A DNA stretch of 64,000 nt from Polynucleobacter sp. MG-5-Ahmo-C2 (GTDB taxonomy: Bacteria > Pseudomonadota > Gammaproteobacteria > Burkholderiales > Burkholderiaceae). The position numbers and the translations under genes were made by a program. Shown one piece after another: positions 19,804 to 28,078 of this stretch. Where the stretch lies: positions 1,757,949 to 1,821,948 of the forward strand of contig NZ_CP061304.1 in the NCBI RefSeq assembly GCF_018687735.1. Direction: 5' to 3'. The notes under the pieces are model-generated. The model had not been told where the DNA came from, searched no databases, and saw nothing but the letters and a program-made list of their open reading frames with translations. Numbering within the stretch: position 1 is the first letter of the stretch; the number at the start of each line of letters is the position of its first letter.

Positions 19804-20574
19804 ATGAAACTATTCCTAAAAGCCCCTGCTTATCTGCTGCTTGTCCTTCTATCGACACCACTGTATGCCATGGACGATGTTCCAGATAGCCTCCCAGATC
19901 ATATAGTCGGCGATATTGGTGCAGCGGTCTACACCTCCAACCTGCGCATTGGAACTGAAGGAACGCAATCTCTAGCATTGCCCTATGCCTTTTTTGACTA
20001 TCAGCGTTTTTTTGTGCGCATTGATGAGGTAGGCATTAAAACCGTCAAGATGGGTTATGGTTACTTAGAAGTCATCGGCAAAATTAATCTGGATTCCTAT
20101 AAAGTGAAGTCGCCATTTAATGGCACCTCGATTAATCGTAGCGATCCAATACCTCTTGGTATAGGAAGCTTTCAAGAAACTCCCATTGGTGGATTCTTTG
20201 TGAACGCCTATCATGATTTTGGAAAATCCAAGGGTGCTCTTTATGAGTTTCTTTATTTTGCTGAACTAGAAACCTATCAGAAAATTATTGTTTATCCACA
20301 AGTGGGAGTAGAGAGGCAATCAAGCCAGTATGCCAATTACTACTACGGCATCAATCCTGGAGAGTCCCAACTCACAGGCTATAGCGCCTACTCGGCACCG
20401 GCTACTAACAACCTACTAGCAGGTGTAATGGTTGAGATACCTGTAGTCGATAACTGGTATGTGAATGTATATGGCAAGCGCAAATGGATGGGTAATGGGG
20501 TTAACAATAGCCCAGTGATGAATCGCTCTTTTCAAGACAATCTATTTGTTGCCCTGGCTTATCGCTTTAAATAA
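19804..20574 (+). CDS. MipA/OmpV-family outer membrane protein
   Basis: From the ATG at 19804 the product has 256 residues, beginning with a Sec signal peptide (about 1-22, ending LSTPLYA). The mature protein starts with DIGAAVYTSNLRIGTEGTQS and continues with alternating aromatic and polar beta strands. It closes with DNLFVALAYRFK, an outer-membrane barrel ending. These features match MipA/OmpV proteins, which are barrels of uncertain transport or scaffolding role. The last 8 bases overlap the convergent TauE gene. Confidence 0.82.
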   Translation: MKLFLKAPAYLLLVLLSTPLYAMDDVPDSLPDHIVGDIGAAVYTSNLRIGTEGTQSLALPYAFFDYQRFFVRIDEVGIKTVKMGYGYLEVIGKINLDSYKVKSPFNGTSINRSDPIPLGIGSFQETPIGGFFVNAYHDFGKSKGALYEFLYFAELETYQKIIVYPQVGVERQSSQYANYYYGINPGESQLTGYSAYSAPATNNLLAGVMVEIPVVDNWYVNVYGKRKWMGNGVNNSPVMNRSFQDNLFVALAYRFK

Positions 20575-21340
20575 GACGCAAACGATTTACTAATGCCCCT
20601 AAAAAAGACATCGCCAAGATAGAGGCTCCTGAGATCAGCATAACTAGCTCCATCAGCAATAAAAACTTCTCTTCTGGTAAAGCTAAAACAATTCGTTTAG
20701 AAAAAATTGAGCCTATCAAGACAAAGCCGCCAATCAATAGACCCTGCACAATTGCAGCGGCATTTAAAAAACCAAGCTGATGAAAAGTAATCCCCTTGGT
20801 CAATAAAATGGATAAGGTGCTTGCAGCCTCAGTGCCCAAGAAGGCGCCCTTCGTTAAACCAAATGCCAAGAAGAATGGTGTATTAATGGCGCCTGTCGTC
20901 GCCACTATTCCAGTGAGATAGCCAATTCCAGCACCCACCAAACTCATTTGCCATAGCTTCAAATAAAAATTCTTTTTTCGCATCCATCTACGAATCGGAA
21001 TAAGGAAAATGAGAAAAAGCCCAAGGGTAATTTCAACAAGACGATCGTTAAGAGCAACCAAAGTATTCACGCCTAATATCACTGCGGGTATTGCAGTGAT
21101 ACTGTAGACAAAACATACCTTCCAGTTGATCGCGCCCCACCACAAAAAGATACGAGATAAATTTGCGACTGTGGCAACCAGTGCAATCACGGGTATTGCT
21201 TGAATTGGCCCGTAAAAATACACTAGGGCTGGCATTAAGATAATCGTAGTACCGAATCCTATAACGCCCCCCAAAACCCCAGCGCCCAGACCCAGGAAGC
21301 CCAGTACTAAGGCCTGAATCAGTAGGTCTGGAAAAATCAT
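20567..21340 (-). CDS. Sulfite exporter TauE/SafE family permease
   Basis: The 257-residue membrane protein has about eight hydrophobic helices and the family's GAGVLGGVIGFGTTIILMPALVYF opening, repeated more weakly after the middle (GIGYLTGIVATTGAINTPFFLAFG). TauE/SafE proteins move small sulfur-containing or organic anions across the inner membrane; the substrate here is unknown. It is tail to tail with the MipA/OmpV-like gene. Confidence 0.88.
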   Translation of the reverse strand: MIFPDLLIQALVLGFLGLGAGVLGGVIGFGTTIILMPALVYFYGPIQAIPVIALVATVANLSRIFLWWGAINWKVCFVYSITAIPAVILGVNTLVALNDRLVEITLGLFLIFLIPIRRWMRKKNFYLKLWQMSLVGAGIGYLTGIVATTGAINTPFFLAFGLTKGAFLGTEAASTLSILLTKGITFHQLGFLNAAAIVQGLLIGGFVLIGSIFSKRIVLALPEEKFLLLMELVMLISGASILAMSFLGALVNRLRLI

Positions 21341-21355
21341 ACTATTAAATTACCG

Positions 21356-22657
21356 TCAATTTTGTGGGCAGGCATTCGCTAAAGTTTTTCCTGCAATACG
21401 ATCCTTTACCCAAGGTAAATATAAAGGTGCGGCGGTGCCTGGCGTAGAAAAATGGGTTTGTTCTCCCGGCAATTGAACTCTATCAATATTGCCGCCCAGC
21501 TTACACATCTGTTTTTGATAAAGCTCGCCCATCACGGGGGGTACAACCGTGTCTTTTGTGCCCCAGTAAATAACTACGGGGGCCAATGGCTTAACTGGAT
21601 TAACACTTCCCCTCAAAAACGCTTGGGCCCACGCCAAAGTATTCTGCGCCTGAGGCTTTAAGAGATTTTTATATTCTGAACCATAGGCATAGTTCAAGGT
21701 ATCGGCTGATGCATGAATACACTTATTAGAATAAATTGTATCGATTGCTTTAGCGCCATCATCGCTTAATAAATCCGTTAATTGAAGATTTGGAAAGGCT
21801 GCCTGTGTACCCCATAGGGTCATCGAAAAATGTGCAAAGTTAAAAACATTATCTGAGAAACTTGCCGTTAACTCACTAATCATTTTTTCTGATATCGCTT
21901 GATCAAGCCTAGTTCCAGGCATTGTTACCGCAACATCATAGGGAGCTAGTGCCACGAAACCTACTGGCTGAATATCGTCAAATGCCGTTCCTTTTTTGGA
22001 GACGTAATCTGGCATGCTGGCGGCAGCAATAGTAGTTCCACCACCTTGTGACCAGCCATAAATGATTGCCTTCTTGCCCGCGCCGGTTTCTGGCATAGAA
22101 CCAACCGCTCTAATTGAGTCAATCGTATCTTTGGCCTGAGTAATTGCTACTGCGTATTGATGCTTGCCCCCGCCGCCCTGACCCTGATAGTCAGTGCCAA
22201 CAACTACATAGCCTTCTTTAATAAAGGCCTCTACGCTTGGAAGTCCATAATCTGTCCAAGAGTTTCCATTCAATAAGAAATATTCATTTAGTGGAACAGC
22301 GGGATTGGTTAATTGGGACGGCCCACAGTTTTGCGCCGTTCCTGTAGTGCCATGTGCCCATGCCATTACCGGCCTACCCTTTGCTGGGGCCTTACCAATC
22401 GGCGCAACAATGAGTGCAGTAGAAATGGTTTTTCTATCGCTCACATCTGAAGAGATGTATGCAATTCGCCATGCTTGTGCTCCAGAAATGGGTGTTGGTA
22501 TTTGTTCTTTTTTGATGACTTGTCCCAATTTACCCTCTGGAGTCATTTTGCTCACAGCCTGATAAAAAGGAGGAATCGATGGTTCTGCGTGAGAGACTGC
22601 CGCATACAGACTAAAGCCAATAGATATAGCAACAACTTTGCATAAGATCTGTTTCAT
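21356..22657 (-). CDS. Secreted lipase-like alpha/beta hydrolase
   Basis: From the ATG at 22657 the product has 433 residues with a signal peptide (about 1-24). The nucleophile elbow GWSQGGGTT (GxSxG) lies near the middle, and later segments VVIYWGTKDTVVPP (Asp) and PGEQTHFSTPG (His) can supply the rest of the triad. The architecture resembles the secretory lipase family (LIP), which hydrolyses triglycerides or esters outside the cytoplasm. A second in-frame ATG at 22672 is less likely because it adds charge before the signal peptide. Confidence 0.8.
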   Translation of the reverse strand: MKQILCKVVAISIGFSLYAAVSHAEPSIPPFYQAVSKMTPEGKLGQVIKKEQIPTPISGAQAWRIAYISSDVSDRKTISTALIVAPIGKAPAKGRPVMAWAHGTTGTAQNCGPSQLTNPAVPLNEYFLLNGNSWTDYGLPSVEAFIKEGYVVVGTDYQGQGGGGKHQYAVAITQAKDTIDSIRAVGSMPETGAGKKAIIYGWSQGGGTTIAAASMPDYVSKKGTAFDDIQPVGFVALAPYDVAVTMPGTRLDQAISEKMISELTASFSDNVFNFAHFSMTLWGTQAAFPNLQLTDLLSDDGAKAIDTIYSNKCIHASADTLNYAYGSEYKNLLKPQAQNTLAWAQAFLRGSVNPVKPLAPVVIYWGTKDTVVPPVMGELYQKQMCKLGGNIDRVQLPGEQTHFSTPGTAAPLYLPWVKDRIAGKTLANACPQN

Positions 22658-22736
22658 TCTGGCTGACCCCAACGTAAATTAATAAAATTATTCTAGCGAA
22701 GCTTTTATATTCCAGACTGGAGGGCGAGAGTGTTGA

Positions 22737-23291
22737 CTAACGCTTTTTTAAATAATCTACAACCCAAGCTGCGTCGCTGTCGCTCGGAAAGATTGGATAG
22801 TGAACAGCTTCGATCACGCCATGATTCGCTATCAGAGTAACTCGCTTCAGCAATGTCATACCTGCCGCAATAAAAGTTGGCATATCCAGTGCTTTTTGAA
22901 ACTCATAATTTGCATCACTTACAACCGGAAATGGTAAGTGCAGTCTATCAACCATCTCTTGTTGATAATCTGTGGTTTGAACGCTTAAGCCCATTACATC
23001 AGCGCCAAGAGCCTGTAACTCTTGATAGTGATCTCTAAATGCACAGCTCTGTGGCGTGCAGCCTCGAGCACCAGGAATCTGATCCCAGCCATCAGGCAAA
23101 GCCACATTAGGCTGCCCCGTCATTGGGTAACAATAAATCACCAACCTTCCCTTAACGCCCCCGATTTCAATCAACTGGCCATTGGTGGCCCGCAATGAAA
23201 GGTTGGGAAGCCTCATGCCTTGTAGATGATCCGTAGAGCCATCATCCTGCGGAATAGGAAGATCGGCAGGGAGTTCGCTAAAGTTTGTCAT
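22737..23291 (-). CDS. Peroxiredoxin (AhpC/TSA-like)
   Basis: The 184-residue protein has a thioredoxin fold of the peroxiredoxin type. It has VIYCYPMTGQP, an expanded loop, then GCTPQSCAFRDHYQELQALGADVMGLSVQ, where GCTPQSC carries the reactive cysteines, followed by LPFPVVSD. It would reduce peroxides using a thiol partner. The loop inserted between the Pro-Thr region and the Cys is longer than in standard AhpC; such proteins are often annotated simply as peroxiredoxin. Confidence 0.85.
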   Translation of the reverse strand: MTNFSELPADLPIPQDDGSTDHLQGMRLPNLSLRATNGQLIEIGGVKGRLVIYCYPMTGQPNVALPDGWDQIPGARGCTPQSCAFRDHYQELQALGADVMGLSVQTTDYQQEMVDRLHLPFPVVSDANYEFQKALDMPTFIAAGMTLLKRVTLIANHGVIEAVHYPIFPSDSDAAWVVDYLKKR

Positions 23292-23306
23292 ATGTAATGA
23301 AGGGGA

Positions 23307-23459
23307 TTATCTGCCCTGACAAACAAGCGGCCGCTCCCAGATTGGCTTTTCTTCACTAGGGCCGCAATTGACCCCTACCGATGAGTCGGTACTAGCAAGG
23401 CAACCCCCTAGAAGCGCAACAAATAAAAGCAAGGAAACTAGTTTGAATATTTGCTTCAT
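23307..23459 (-). CDS. Small lipoprotein (50 residues)
   Basis: The frame from ATG at 23459 to TAA at 23307 encodes MKQIFKLVSLLLFVALLGGC with a clear lipobox (LGGC, Cys20), then a 30-residue mature peptide with two more Cys residues and several acidic and basic residues. Signal plus lipobox support a real gene, probably a small envelope lipoprotein. No family is recognised. Confidence 0.6.
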   Translation of the reverse strand: MKQIFKLVSLLLFVALLGGCLASTDSSVGVNCGPSEEKPIWERPLVCQGR

Positions 23460-23499
23460 ATAAAGACATCCATCAATTTATATGATGACATTCTCTCAT

Positions 23500-23739
23500 G
23501 TGCCGCGAAGCGGTAACCAGGCCAAGAAATTACCTGAGGGTGGCTTTAATGCGCCTCAGTGACGTGGGGCGTAGCTGAATGGAGCGACCATCCACTTCTA
23601 GACCGCCTTTTTTAGTGGAAGGTCAAATAAATAACCTCCAAAACCTCAAGTTTCTCTTAAGTTTTCCGTTATTTGATATGTAAAGGCACGGTTTTATGCA
23701 AAATTTATGGTTAAATGACAGTAGGTCATTTATATATGG
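23500..23739 (+). other. Inverted-repeat-rich leader upstream of the flagellin-like gene
   Basis: This gene-free stretch holds at least four inverted repeats in series: CCGC-GAA-GCGG; GGTAA with TTACC about 11 bases later; CTGAGG with CCTCAG about 15 bases later; and an 11-bp arm pair GACCATCCACT / AGTGGAAGGTC at 23586-23624 with one mismatch and a T-rich loop. It could be a structured RNA leader or the remnant of a mobile element. It matches no riboswitch I can recognise. Confidence 0.4.
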
Positions 23740-24582
23740 GTGCCTCGAGTGTCTTCCTTAATTTCCAAGCTTTCCCCCACATTATCTAATGCGATAAACA
23801 CCGTTCAGAGTAAAGTCGCAACTGTGCAAACTACATTAGCAACTAATGTAAATCCAGATTTAAGTGCGGCAAGCGCGAGCGCTATTTTGACCCTCACCTC
23901 AGACTTGAGCACCTGGGATACAAGAGCGACTAATCTAAAGACAGTAAAAGATATTGTTGACGTTGCACAGACGGGGCTTACATCAATCTCTAGCCTGATG
24001 TACCAAATGAAGACTTTAGCTAACTTAGCCGATTCGTTAGATCCAACAAGCTCAACTTATGACACTGAACTCAATAGCCTTTGGGCTAGTTATATCACTC
24101 TTGCAAACCAAATTACCAACACCGCTAGCAGTGCGTACATCAATAGTAATAGTAACAATCTACTAACAAGCGACGACGGAATCACTATTTATCCGGCACT
24201 CAGCTCAGACACAAACTCAACTATTGCCCTTACGAATAATTACGAGGATATTGGCAATCTATTTTCAGATTACAGCTGGACTGAAGGTGATACAGACTAT
24301 CTCAGCCCCGGGGTTACATATGATGAGCTAACAACATACATAAGCAAACTCTCAGCAGACCAATCGGCTTTAACAGGATACGGCACCCTATTAAGCTCAG
24401 CCATTAGCAATATTACTGGGATCGAGAGTGGGATTAATTCTTATATCAGTAATTTGCAGGATATTGATACAACAGCCCTACAAGCAGACTTACAGTCATA
24501 TAACAATCAACTAAGTATTGATTATTATTTAGTAGGCCAAATGAATGCGGCGGCCTCTTCTGAATTGGCGATCTTTCACTAA
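23740..24582 (+). CDS. Flagellin-like protein (isolated)
   Basis: The start is GTG at 23740 (or GTG at 23749). The 280-residue product is low in charge, very rich in Ser, Thr, Asn and Leu, and lacks a signal peptide and cysteines. The segment around residues 75-120 (VDVAQTGLTSISSLMYQMKTLANLA..TELNSLWASYITLANQI) mirrors the conserved N-terminal D1 region of flagellins and hook-junction proteins. The last 50 residues (GYGTLLSSAISNI..DIDTTALQADLQSYNNQL..SSELAIF) resemble their C-terminal helix. No flagellar gene is near. The N-terminal consensus of real flagellins is weak, so this is a divergent or orphan member. Confidence 0.55.
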   Translation: MPRVSSLISKLSPTLSNAINTVQSKVATVQTTLATNVNPDLSAASASAILTLTSDLSTWDTRATNLKTVKDIVDVAQTGLTSISSLMYQMKTLANLADSLDPTSSTYDTELNSLWASYITLANQITNTASSAYINSNSNNLLTSDDGITIYPALSSDTNSTIALTNNYEDIGNLFSDYSWTEGDTDYLSPGVTYDELTTYISKLSADQSALTGYGTLLSSAISNITGIESGINSYISNLQDIDTTALQADLQSYNNQLSIDYYLVGQMNAAASSELAIFH

Positions 24583-24595
24583 AAGTGGGTTGTAA

Positions 24596-25195
24596 TCATT
24601 TAGAGGCATCAGCTAGTTCCCGACTAGGATATATTGTGTGGGAAAGATATCCTCCATCTTTATTTACCCTCACCAAAACCATATCACCCTGACTGATATT
24701 TTTCCCCATAAAGGCTCGAATATTGACATGATGTGTGACCAGAATAATGGGGGCGTTAGCTTGCTTATCTAATGTACCTTTAATAAATTGCGTTAGTTCT
24801 TTTGTTTTCTTTTGCTCCAAGCTCATATCATCAAAAAAAGAGCTTAGTGACAACTCTGTTTTTACAGGGCCCAAATTCAGCAGCCGAGCCGTATCAGAGC
24901 ATCTGCACCAAGGGCTACTGAAAATTCGAGCATTCTCGATACCTTGCCTGCTTAGCCAATCGCCAATCGCTTTGGCTTGCTTTTTCCCATAATCACCTAA
25001 GTTGCGTTGGGTTGAACACTGGCCAATTACATAGCCAGCTGGGTCTCCATAGCCGGGAGCATCAGCATGTCGCATCAATAAAACATGCTGGCCATCTTTT
25101 AGATCGTCTGCTAGGCCAGCGTTTACTTGCGAAGCAAAAAGTAGGGTGCTGAATACAAAAATTAAAGTAAGAATTTTTTGATTAAAGCGGCTCAT
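24596..25195 (-). CDS. Periplasmic histidine phosphatase-like protein
   Basis: From the ATG at 25195 the product has 199 residues. It has a signal peptide (about 1-26, ending ASQVNA) and the histidine phosphatase motif HVLLMRHADAPG with RHA in place of RHG. FSSPWCRCSDTA follows, then a second His in ILVTHHVNIRAF. The protein should act in the periplasm on phosphate esters or be a binding protein of the same fold. It is convergent with the flagellin-like gene. Confidence 0.82.
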   Translation of the reverse strand: MSRFNQKILTLIFVFSTLLFASQVNAGLADDLKDGQHVLLMRHADAPGYGDPAGYVIGQCSTQRNLGDYGKKQAKAIGDWLSRQGIENARIFSSPWCRCSDTARLLNLGPVKTELSLSSFFDDMSLEQKKTKELTQFIKGTLDKQANAPIILVTHHVNIRAFMGKNISQGDMVLVRVNKDGGYLSHTIYPSRELADASK

Positions 25196-25267
25196 TTGAA
25201 TAGGATTATTTGGTAGTTGAAATAAGAGCCCCATCCTAATCTAAGGTGCGAAATTCTGCCAGATCAA

Positions 25268-25300
25268 AATAAAAAACCGCCCTAAGGCGGCTTTATTGCT
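25268..25300. terminator. Rho-independent terminator
   Basis: The inverted repeat ACCGCC CTAA GGCGGCT with an upstream A-run (AAAAAA) and a downstream T-rich tract lies downstream of the wHTH regulator gene (stop 25337, minus strand). Read on the minus strand it gives a stem followed by a T6 run. Confidence 0.75.
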
Positions 25301-25336
25301 TCTTGATAACCCAAGGCATAAAAAGGACTATCCCAC

Positions 25337-25690
25337 CTAACTACTTTTTAGCGCCTTCTCTAAACAAGCAGATAAATCCTCATAATGCTTCATTGCTTTT
25401 ACTGTAGGAACCACTTGCTTTCTACGAGCATCGGCCTTGTCCTCATTGAGCTTTACGTAACCCATTGCGACTAAATTCTGAATGCGCCCATGGAGCGTCG
25501 CTTGTGAACCAAGTTCACGCAAGGAAATCAAATCGCTAACCAGCAGCACACTGCCTTGTGAGGCTCCCAAGGCAATGCGGTTAAGGAGTTGCTCTTCGGT
25601 TGCATCTAGTTTCTTACCTGGACTGATTCGATCTAGGCCATCCATAAAATTCAAAAAACGAATATAGGCTGAAGGTTTAATAGCTTTCAT
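25337..25690 (-). CDS. MarR-like winged-helix regulator
   Basis: From the ATG at 25690 the product has 117 residues. The segment TEEQLLNRIALGASQGSVLLVSDLISLRELGSQATLHGRIQNLVAMGYVKL looks like a winged helix-turn-helix: LRELGSQATLHGRIQNL is the recognition region, and the wing is KADARRKQVVPTVKAMKHYEDL. It lacks the long terminal helices of a full MarR. It is divergent from the membrane-protein gene at 25760 with 69 bases between, so it may regulate that gene. Confidence 0.75.
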   Translation of the reverse strand: MKAIKPSAYIRFLNFMDGLDRISPGKKLDATEEQLLNRIALGASQGSVLLVSDLISLRELGSQATLHGRIQNLVAMGYVKLNEDKADARRKQVVPTVKAMKHYEDLSACLEKALKSS

Positions 25691-25759
25691 GGCCGAGATT
25701 TTACCCCCCCCGTGGTAAAAACCAGTATGCTGTGCACTAATAAAGCTCATAATTATTGA

Positions 25760-26332
25760 ATGCCTATTTTCAAAGCCTTTGGCCAATCCCTCGTCGAAGT
25801 CGCCCTTAGTATCACGCTTTATATGGGATTCTTTTACGTCAATAAATTCATTACTGCGCCACTTGAAGATGCTAGAGGGGTTAATTGGATTTTCCTGCCT
25901 GCGGGCATCCGTATTTTTCTGACGCTGATATTCGATTACTCCGGCGCCATCGGCTTAGCCATCGCCTCTTTGTTCATTAACTATATTGGCTACTATTACG
26001 CCGACCCAATGACAACCCTGGGCATTGCGATTATCTGTGCGGCGGCACCTCTACTGGGTAGGCATTTTGTAATTCACAACCTTCGAGTTCGACCGGATTT
26101 GAGCAATATTTCCTTCAAACAGCTTTTGGGGTCAATCCTTGCATACTCTTTATTGAGCTCGGGATTTCATCAGTTATGGTTTGTGACAAGGGGCCTAGAT
26201 TCGGGCAGCTTAAATCACTTCATTGCCATGTTCTGCGGAGATGTGATGGGGTCAATCTTATTCGTAGCCACAATCAAATATGGTATCGATCTTGTAAAAG
26301 GCAAGCGAGGTAGAGATCATTTGATTGAGTAA
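25760..26332 (+). CDS. Hypothetical multi-pass membrane protein
   Basis: The 190-residue product is hydrophobic with about five or six membrane helices. It contains VNWIFLPAGIRIFLTLIFDYSGAIGLAIASL and closes with a short basic tail (KGKRGRDHLIE). The pattern WIFLPAG..R is reminiscent of MASE1-type integral membrane sensor domains, but no output domain is attached. It is divergent from the MarR-like gene. The function is unknown. Confidence 0.65.
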   Translation: MPIFKAFGQSLVEVALSITLYMGFFYVNKFITAPLEDARGVNWIFLPAGIRIFLTLIFDYSGAIGLAIASLFINYIGYYYADPMTTLGIAIICAAAPLLGRHFVIHNLRVRPDLSNISFKQLLGSILAYSLLSSGFHQLWFVTRGLDSGSLNHFIAMFCGDVMGSILFVATIKYGIDLVKGKRGRDHLIE

Positions 26333-26360
26333 TGCTGTTTTTCATGGACGGTCTAGTCAC

Positions 26361-26384
26361 AGGGAGGATTGAAAATCCTTGAGA
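26361..26384 (+). repeat. Degenerate hairpin motif of the array (CAGGGA..GGATT/AATCC)
   Basis: The segment CAGGGAGGATTGAAAATCC contains an 18-base exact match to the tRNA-Phe anticodon arm, in reverse orientation to the gene. It also resembles the CAGGGAT-NNNNN-ATCCC hairpins found between palindromes of the later clusters. It marks the left edge of the tRNA-Phe-linked array. Confidence 0.4.
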
Positions 26385-26442
26385 AATGGAATCTAACCAA
26401 GCCGAGCCTCAAGAGAAAATGGCCTGTTTACTGGGCTATCTT

Positions 26443-26460
26443 GATTCTTGGTGACCTAGG
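26443..26460 (-). repeat. Degenerate tRNA-Phe 3'-end fragment F1
   Basis: GATTCTTGGTGACCTAGG resembles the shared ATTCTTGGTGGCCCGGG that marks the 3' end of tRNA-Phe and its flank in the other fragments. It is preceded by CTGGGCTATCTT, like the sequence preceding fragment F5. It lies 23 bases before the aquaporin stop, the same position as the fragments at the other modules. Confidence 0.45.
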
Positions 26461-26482
26461 TCCAGGAGGCTTAATCCTATCG

Positions 26483-27130
26483 CTAAGACTGCCGCTTTGA
26501 ATGACAAAACAATACTAGCATCACCAATGCCGCCAGCACTTCAAAAAGCGCAAATCCGAAAACATCATTCGGGGCGATTCCAACAAATGTATTTGTCAAA
26601 CTTCTTGCTAGGGCAACGGCAGGATTGGCAAAAAATGTTGAAGAAGTAAACCAATAGCCTGCTGTGACAGTTAGGGCTACAAGCATGGGTACTCTATCTT
26701 TAGCCTCTTTGTCACCAATACGAATTACCGCGAGTAATGCGAGGGTTGATACAAATTCACTTACCCAAATACCTGGGCCTGCTCTGACCTTGGTAGATTC
26801 TTGAATTATGGACAGACTGTACATTAAATGGGTCAGCCATATTCCAGCAATAGCGCCACTGAACTGACAAACCCAGTAGCCCAACATTTTTTTCAAATCG
26901 AGATGGCCCAACTTCCAAAACATCAATGTAACGACTGGATTGAAATGCGCACCAGAAATGGGTCCAAGCAAAGTAATTAGCACATATAAGCCTGCTCCGG
27001 TGGCAATGCTGTTTCCTAGAAGCGCGACTGCAGCATTACCAGCCCCCAATGTCTCGCCCATAATTCCCGAGCCGGTAACGATTGCTAGTAGCAGGGCTGT
27101 GCCAATAAATTCAGAGAGGTAAGATTTCAT
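26483..27130 (-). CDS. Aquaporin/glycerol-facilitator family channel in the ars operon
   Basis: This 215-residue MIP-family channel has six hydrophobic helices and the two pore boxes. The first is NPV (SGAHFNPVVTLMFW) instead of NPA; the second is canonical (FFANPAVALARSLTNTF). In other bacteria (for example Sinorhizobium AqpS) an aquaglyceroporin in the ars operon lets arsenite leave the cell after arsenate reduction. That role fits here because no ArsB or Acr3 pump is present. The start overlaps the arsC stop by 4 bases. Confidence 0.88.
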   Translation of the reverse strand: MKSYLSEFIGTALLLAIVTGSGIMGETLGAGNAAVALLGNSIATGAGLYVLITLLGPISGAHFNPVVTLMFWKLGHLDLKKMLGYWVCQFSGAIAGIWLTHLMYSLSIIQESTKVRAGPGIWVSEFVSTLALLAVIRIGDKEAKDRVPMLVALTVTAGYWFTSSTFFANPAVALARSLTNTFVGIAPNDVFGFALFEVLAALVMLVLFCHSKRQS

Positions 27131-27606
27131 GCTTTTGTGTGAATCTCTTTTAGGCTCATTGAATCTAGTTTATCCAATGGCATTGCGGCAAGAATGTTAA
27201 TTCGCTTTTCAAGTCCATTCATAACGCTTACGAAAGCGGCTTTCTTTTCTAAGTCTGTACCCTGAACTTGTGATTGATCTGGAAAGCCCCAGTGAGCAGT
27301 CACAGGCTGGCCCGGCCAATAAGGGCATTGCTCGCCAGCAGCTTGATCACAAACAGTAATGATGAAATCCATCTTAGGAGCATCAGGCAGCCCATAGACA
27401 TCCCAACTTTTGCTTTTGAGCTTGGCTGAGTCATAGCCCATTTCTTTTGCGAGGTCGGCTGCAATGGGATTAACAGAAGTGCCTGGACTAGAACCCGCTG
27501 AATAACCAACAAACTTGCCACTTGGGTGAGTAGAAGAAAGTGCCTCACCAATAATTGAGCGGGCTGAGTTATGGGTGCATAAAAATAGAATGTTGTATTG
27601 TTTCAT
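27127..27606 (-). CDS. arsC: Arsenate reductase (low-molecular-weight phosphatase type)
   Basis: The 159-residue protein belongs to the LMW-PTPase family of ArsC. The phosphate-loop CX5R motif is CTHNSAR (Cys10-Arg16) near the N-terminus, and FIITVCDQAAGEQCPYWPGQPVTAHWGFPDQS is the conserved C-terminal active-site region with its Asp and extra Cys residues. It reduces arsenate to arsenite using thiol cofactors. It overlaps arsR and the aquaporin gene by 4 bases each, forming one operon. Confidence 0.93.
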   Translation of the reverse strand: MKQYNILFLCTHNSARSIIGEALSSTHPSGKFVGYSAGSSPGTSVNPIAADLAKEMGYDSAKLKSKSWDVYGLPDAPKMDFIITVCDQAAGEQCPYWPGQPVTAHWGFPDQSQVQGTDLEKKAAFVSVMNGLEKRINILAAMPLDKLDSMSLKEIHTKA

Positions 27607-27932
27607 TTGGCCTTGGCTTTCTGAAGAGGTTGAACGAGGCTACACGGTTTACCACCACAGCAGTTATCTAATAAAAACTCACTTAACTTTAGTACCTGTT
27701 CTGCATTTGGGCGATAAATCAAATTACGGCTTTGACGCTCAACCAACAAGAGTTCGGCATCAAGCAAATCTTTTAGGTGAAAACTAAGCGTGGCATTAGG
27801 AATGCCTAGTTTTTCAATAATCTCGCTCGGAGTTAATCCCTTATCACCACGCTGAACAATGAGGCGAAATACATTAAGCCGGGTTTCTTGCCCTAGTGCG
27901 AGAAATGCTGAAATAACTTGAGTATTTTTCAT
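27603..27932 (-). CDS. arsR: ArsR-family arsenite-responsive repressor
   Basis: This 109-residue winged-helix protein has the ArsR HTH (LTPSEIIEKLGIPNATLSFHLKDLLDAELL) and the wing VERQSRNLIYRPN. It lacks the ELCVCDL motif of the plasmid ArsR. Instead the C-terminus carries CCGGKPC (Cys91, Cys92, Cys97), the arrangement known from ArsR of Acidithiobacillus. It should bind its own operator upstream of 27932 and release it on As(III). Confidence 0.92.
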   Translation of the reverse strand: MKNTQVISAFLALGQETRLNVFRLIVQRGDKGLTPSEIIEKLGIPNATLSFHLKDLLDAELLLVERQSRNLIYRPNAEQVLKLSEFLLDNCCGGKPCSLVQPLQKAKAK

Positions 27933-27978
27933 ATTTCCAATTATATGGAAATATATATTTCATGATTGTGACAACTAA

Positions 27979-28039
27979 TATCGTTTCAGACGATAGTAAG
28001 CAGCATCAGGATGTCTAGTGGATAAGTTCTTTTAAGGAC
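27979..28039. repeat. Degenerate palindrome cluster C0
   Basis: TATCGT-TTCAG-ACGATA at 27979-27995 and GTTCTTTTAAGGAC at 28026-28039 are weak versions of the palindromes P1 (GTCGTTTTAAACGAC) and P3 (GTCCTTTAAAAGGAC) of the later clusters. They have the same spacing element (CAGGATG) between them. The cluster lies between the arsR promoter region and the DUF1003 gene end. Confidence 0.5.
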
Positions 28040-28078
28040 AAATCATCATTCGAACAAATAGGCGAGAGATACCGCCTC

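Noticed and set aside
23500-23740. A known riboswitch upstream of the flagellin-like gene
   Set aside because: The inverted repeats do not match the conserved cores of c-di-GMP, SAM, cobalamin or fluoride riboswitches that I can recall, so only a structured leader is reported.
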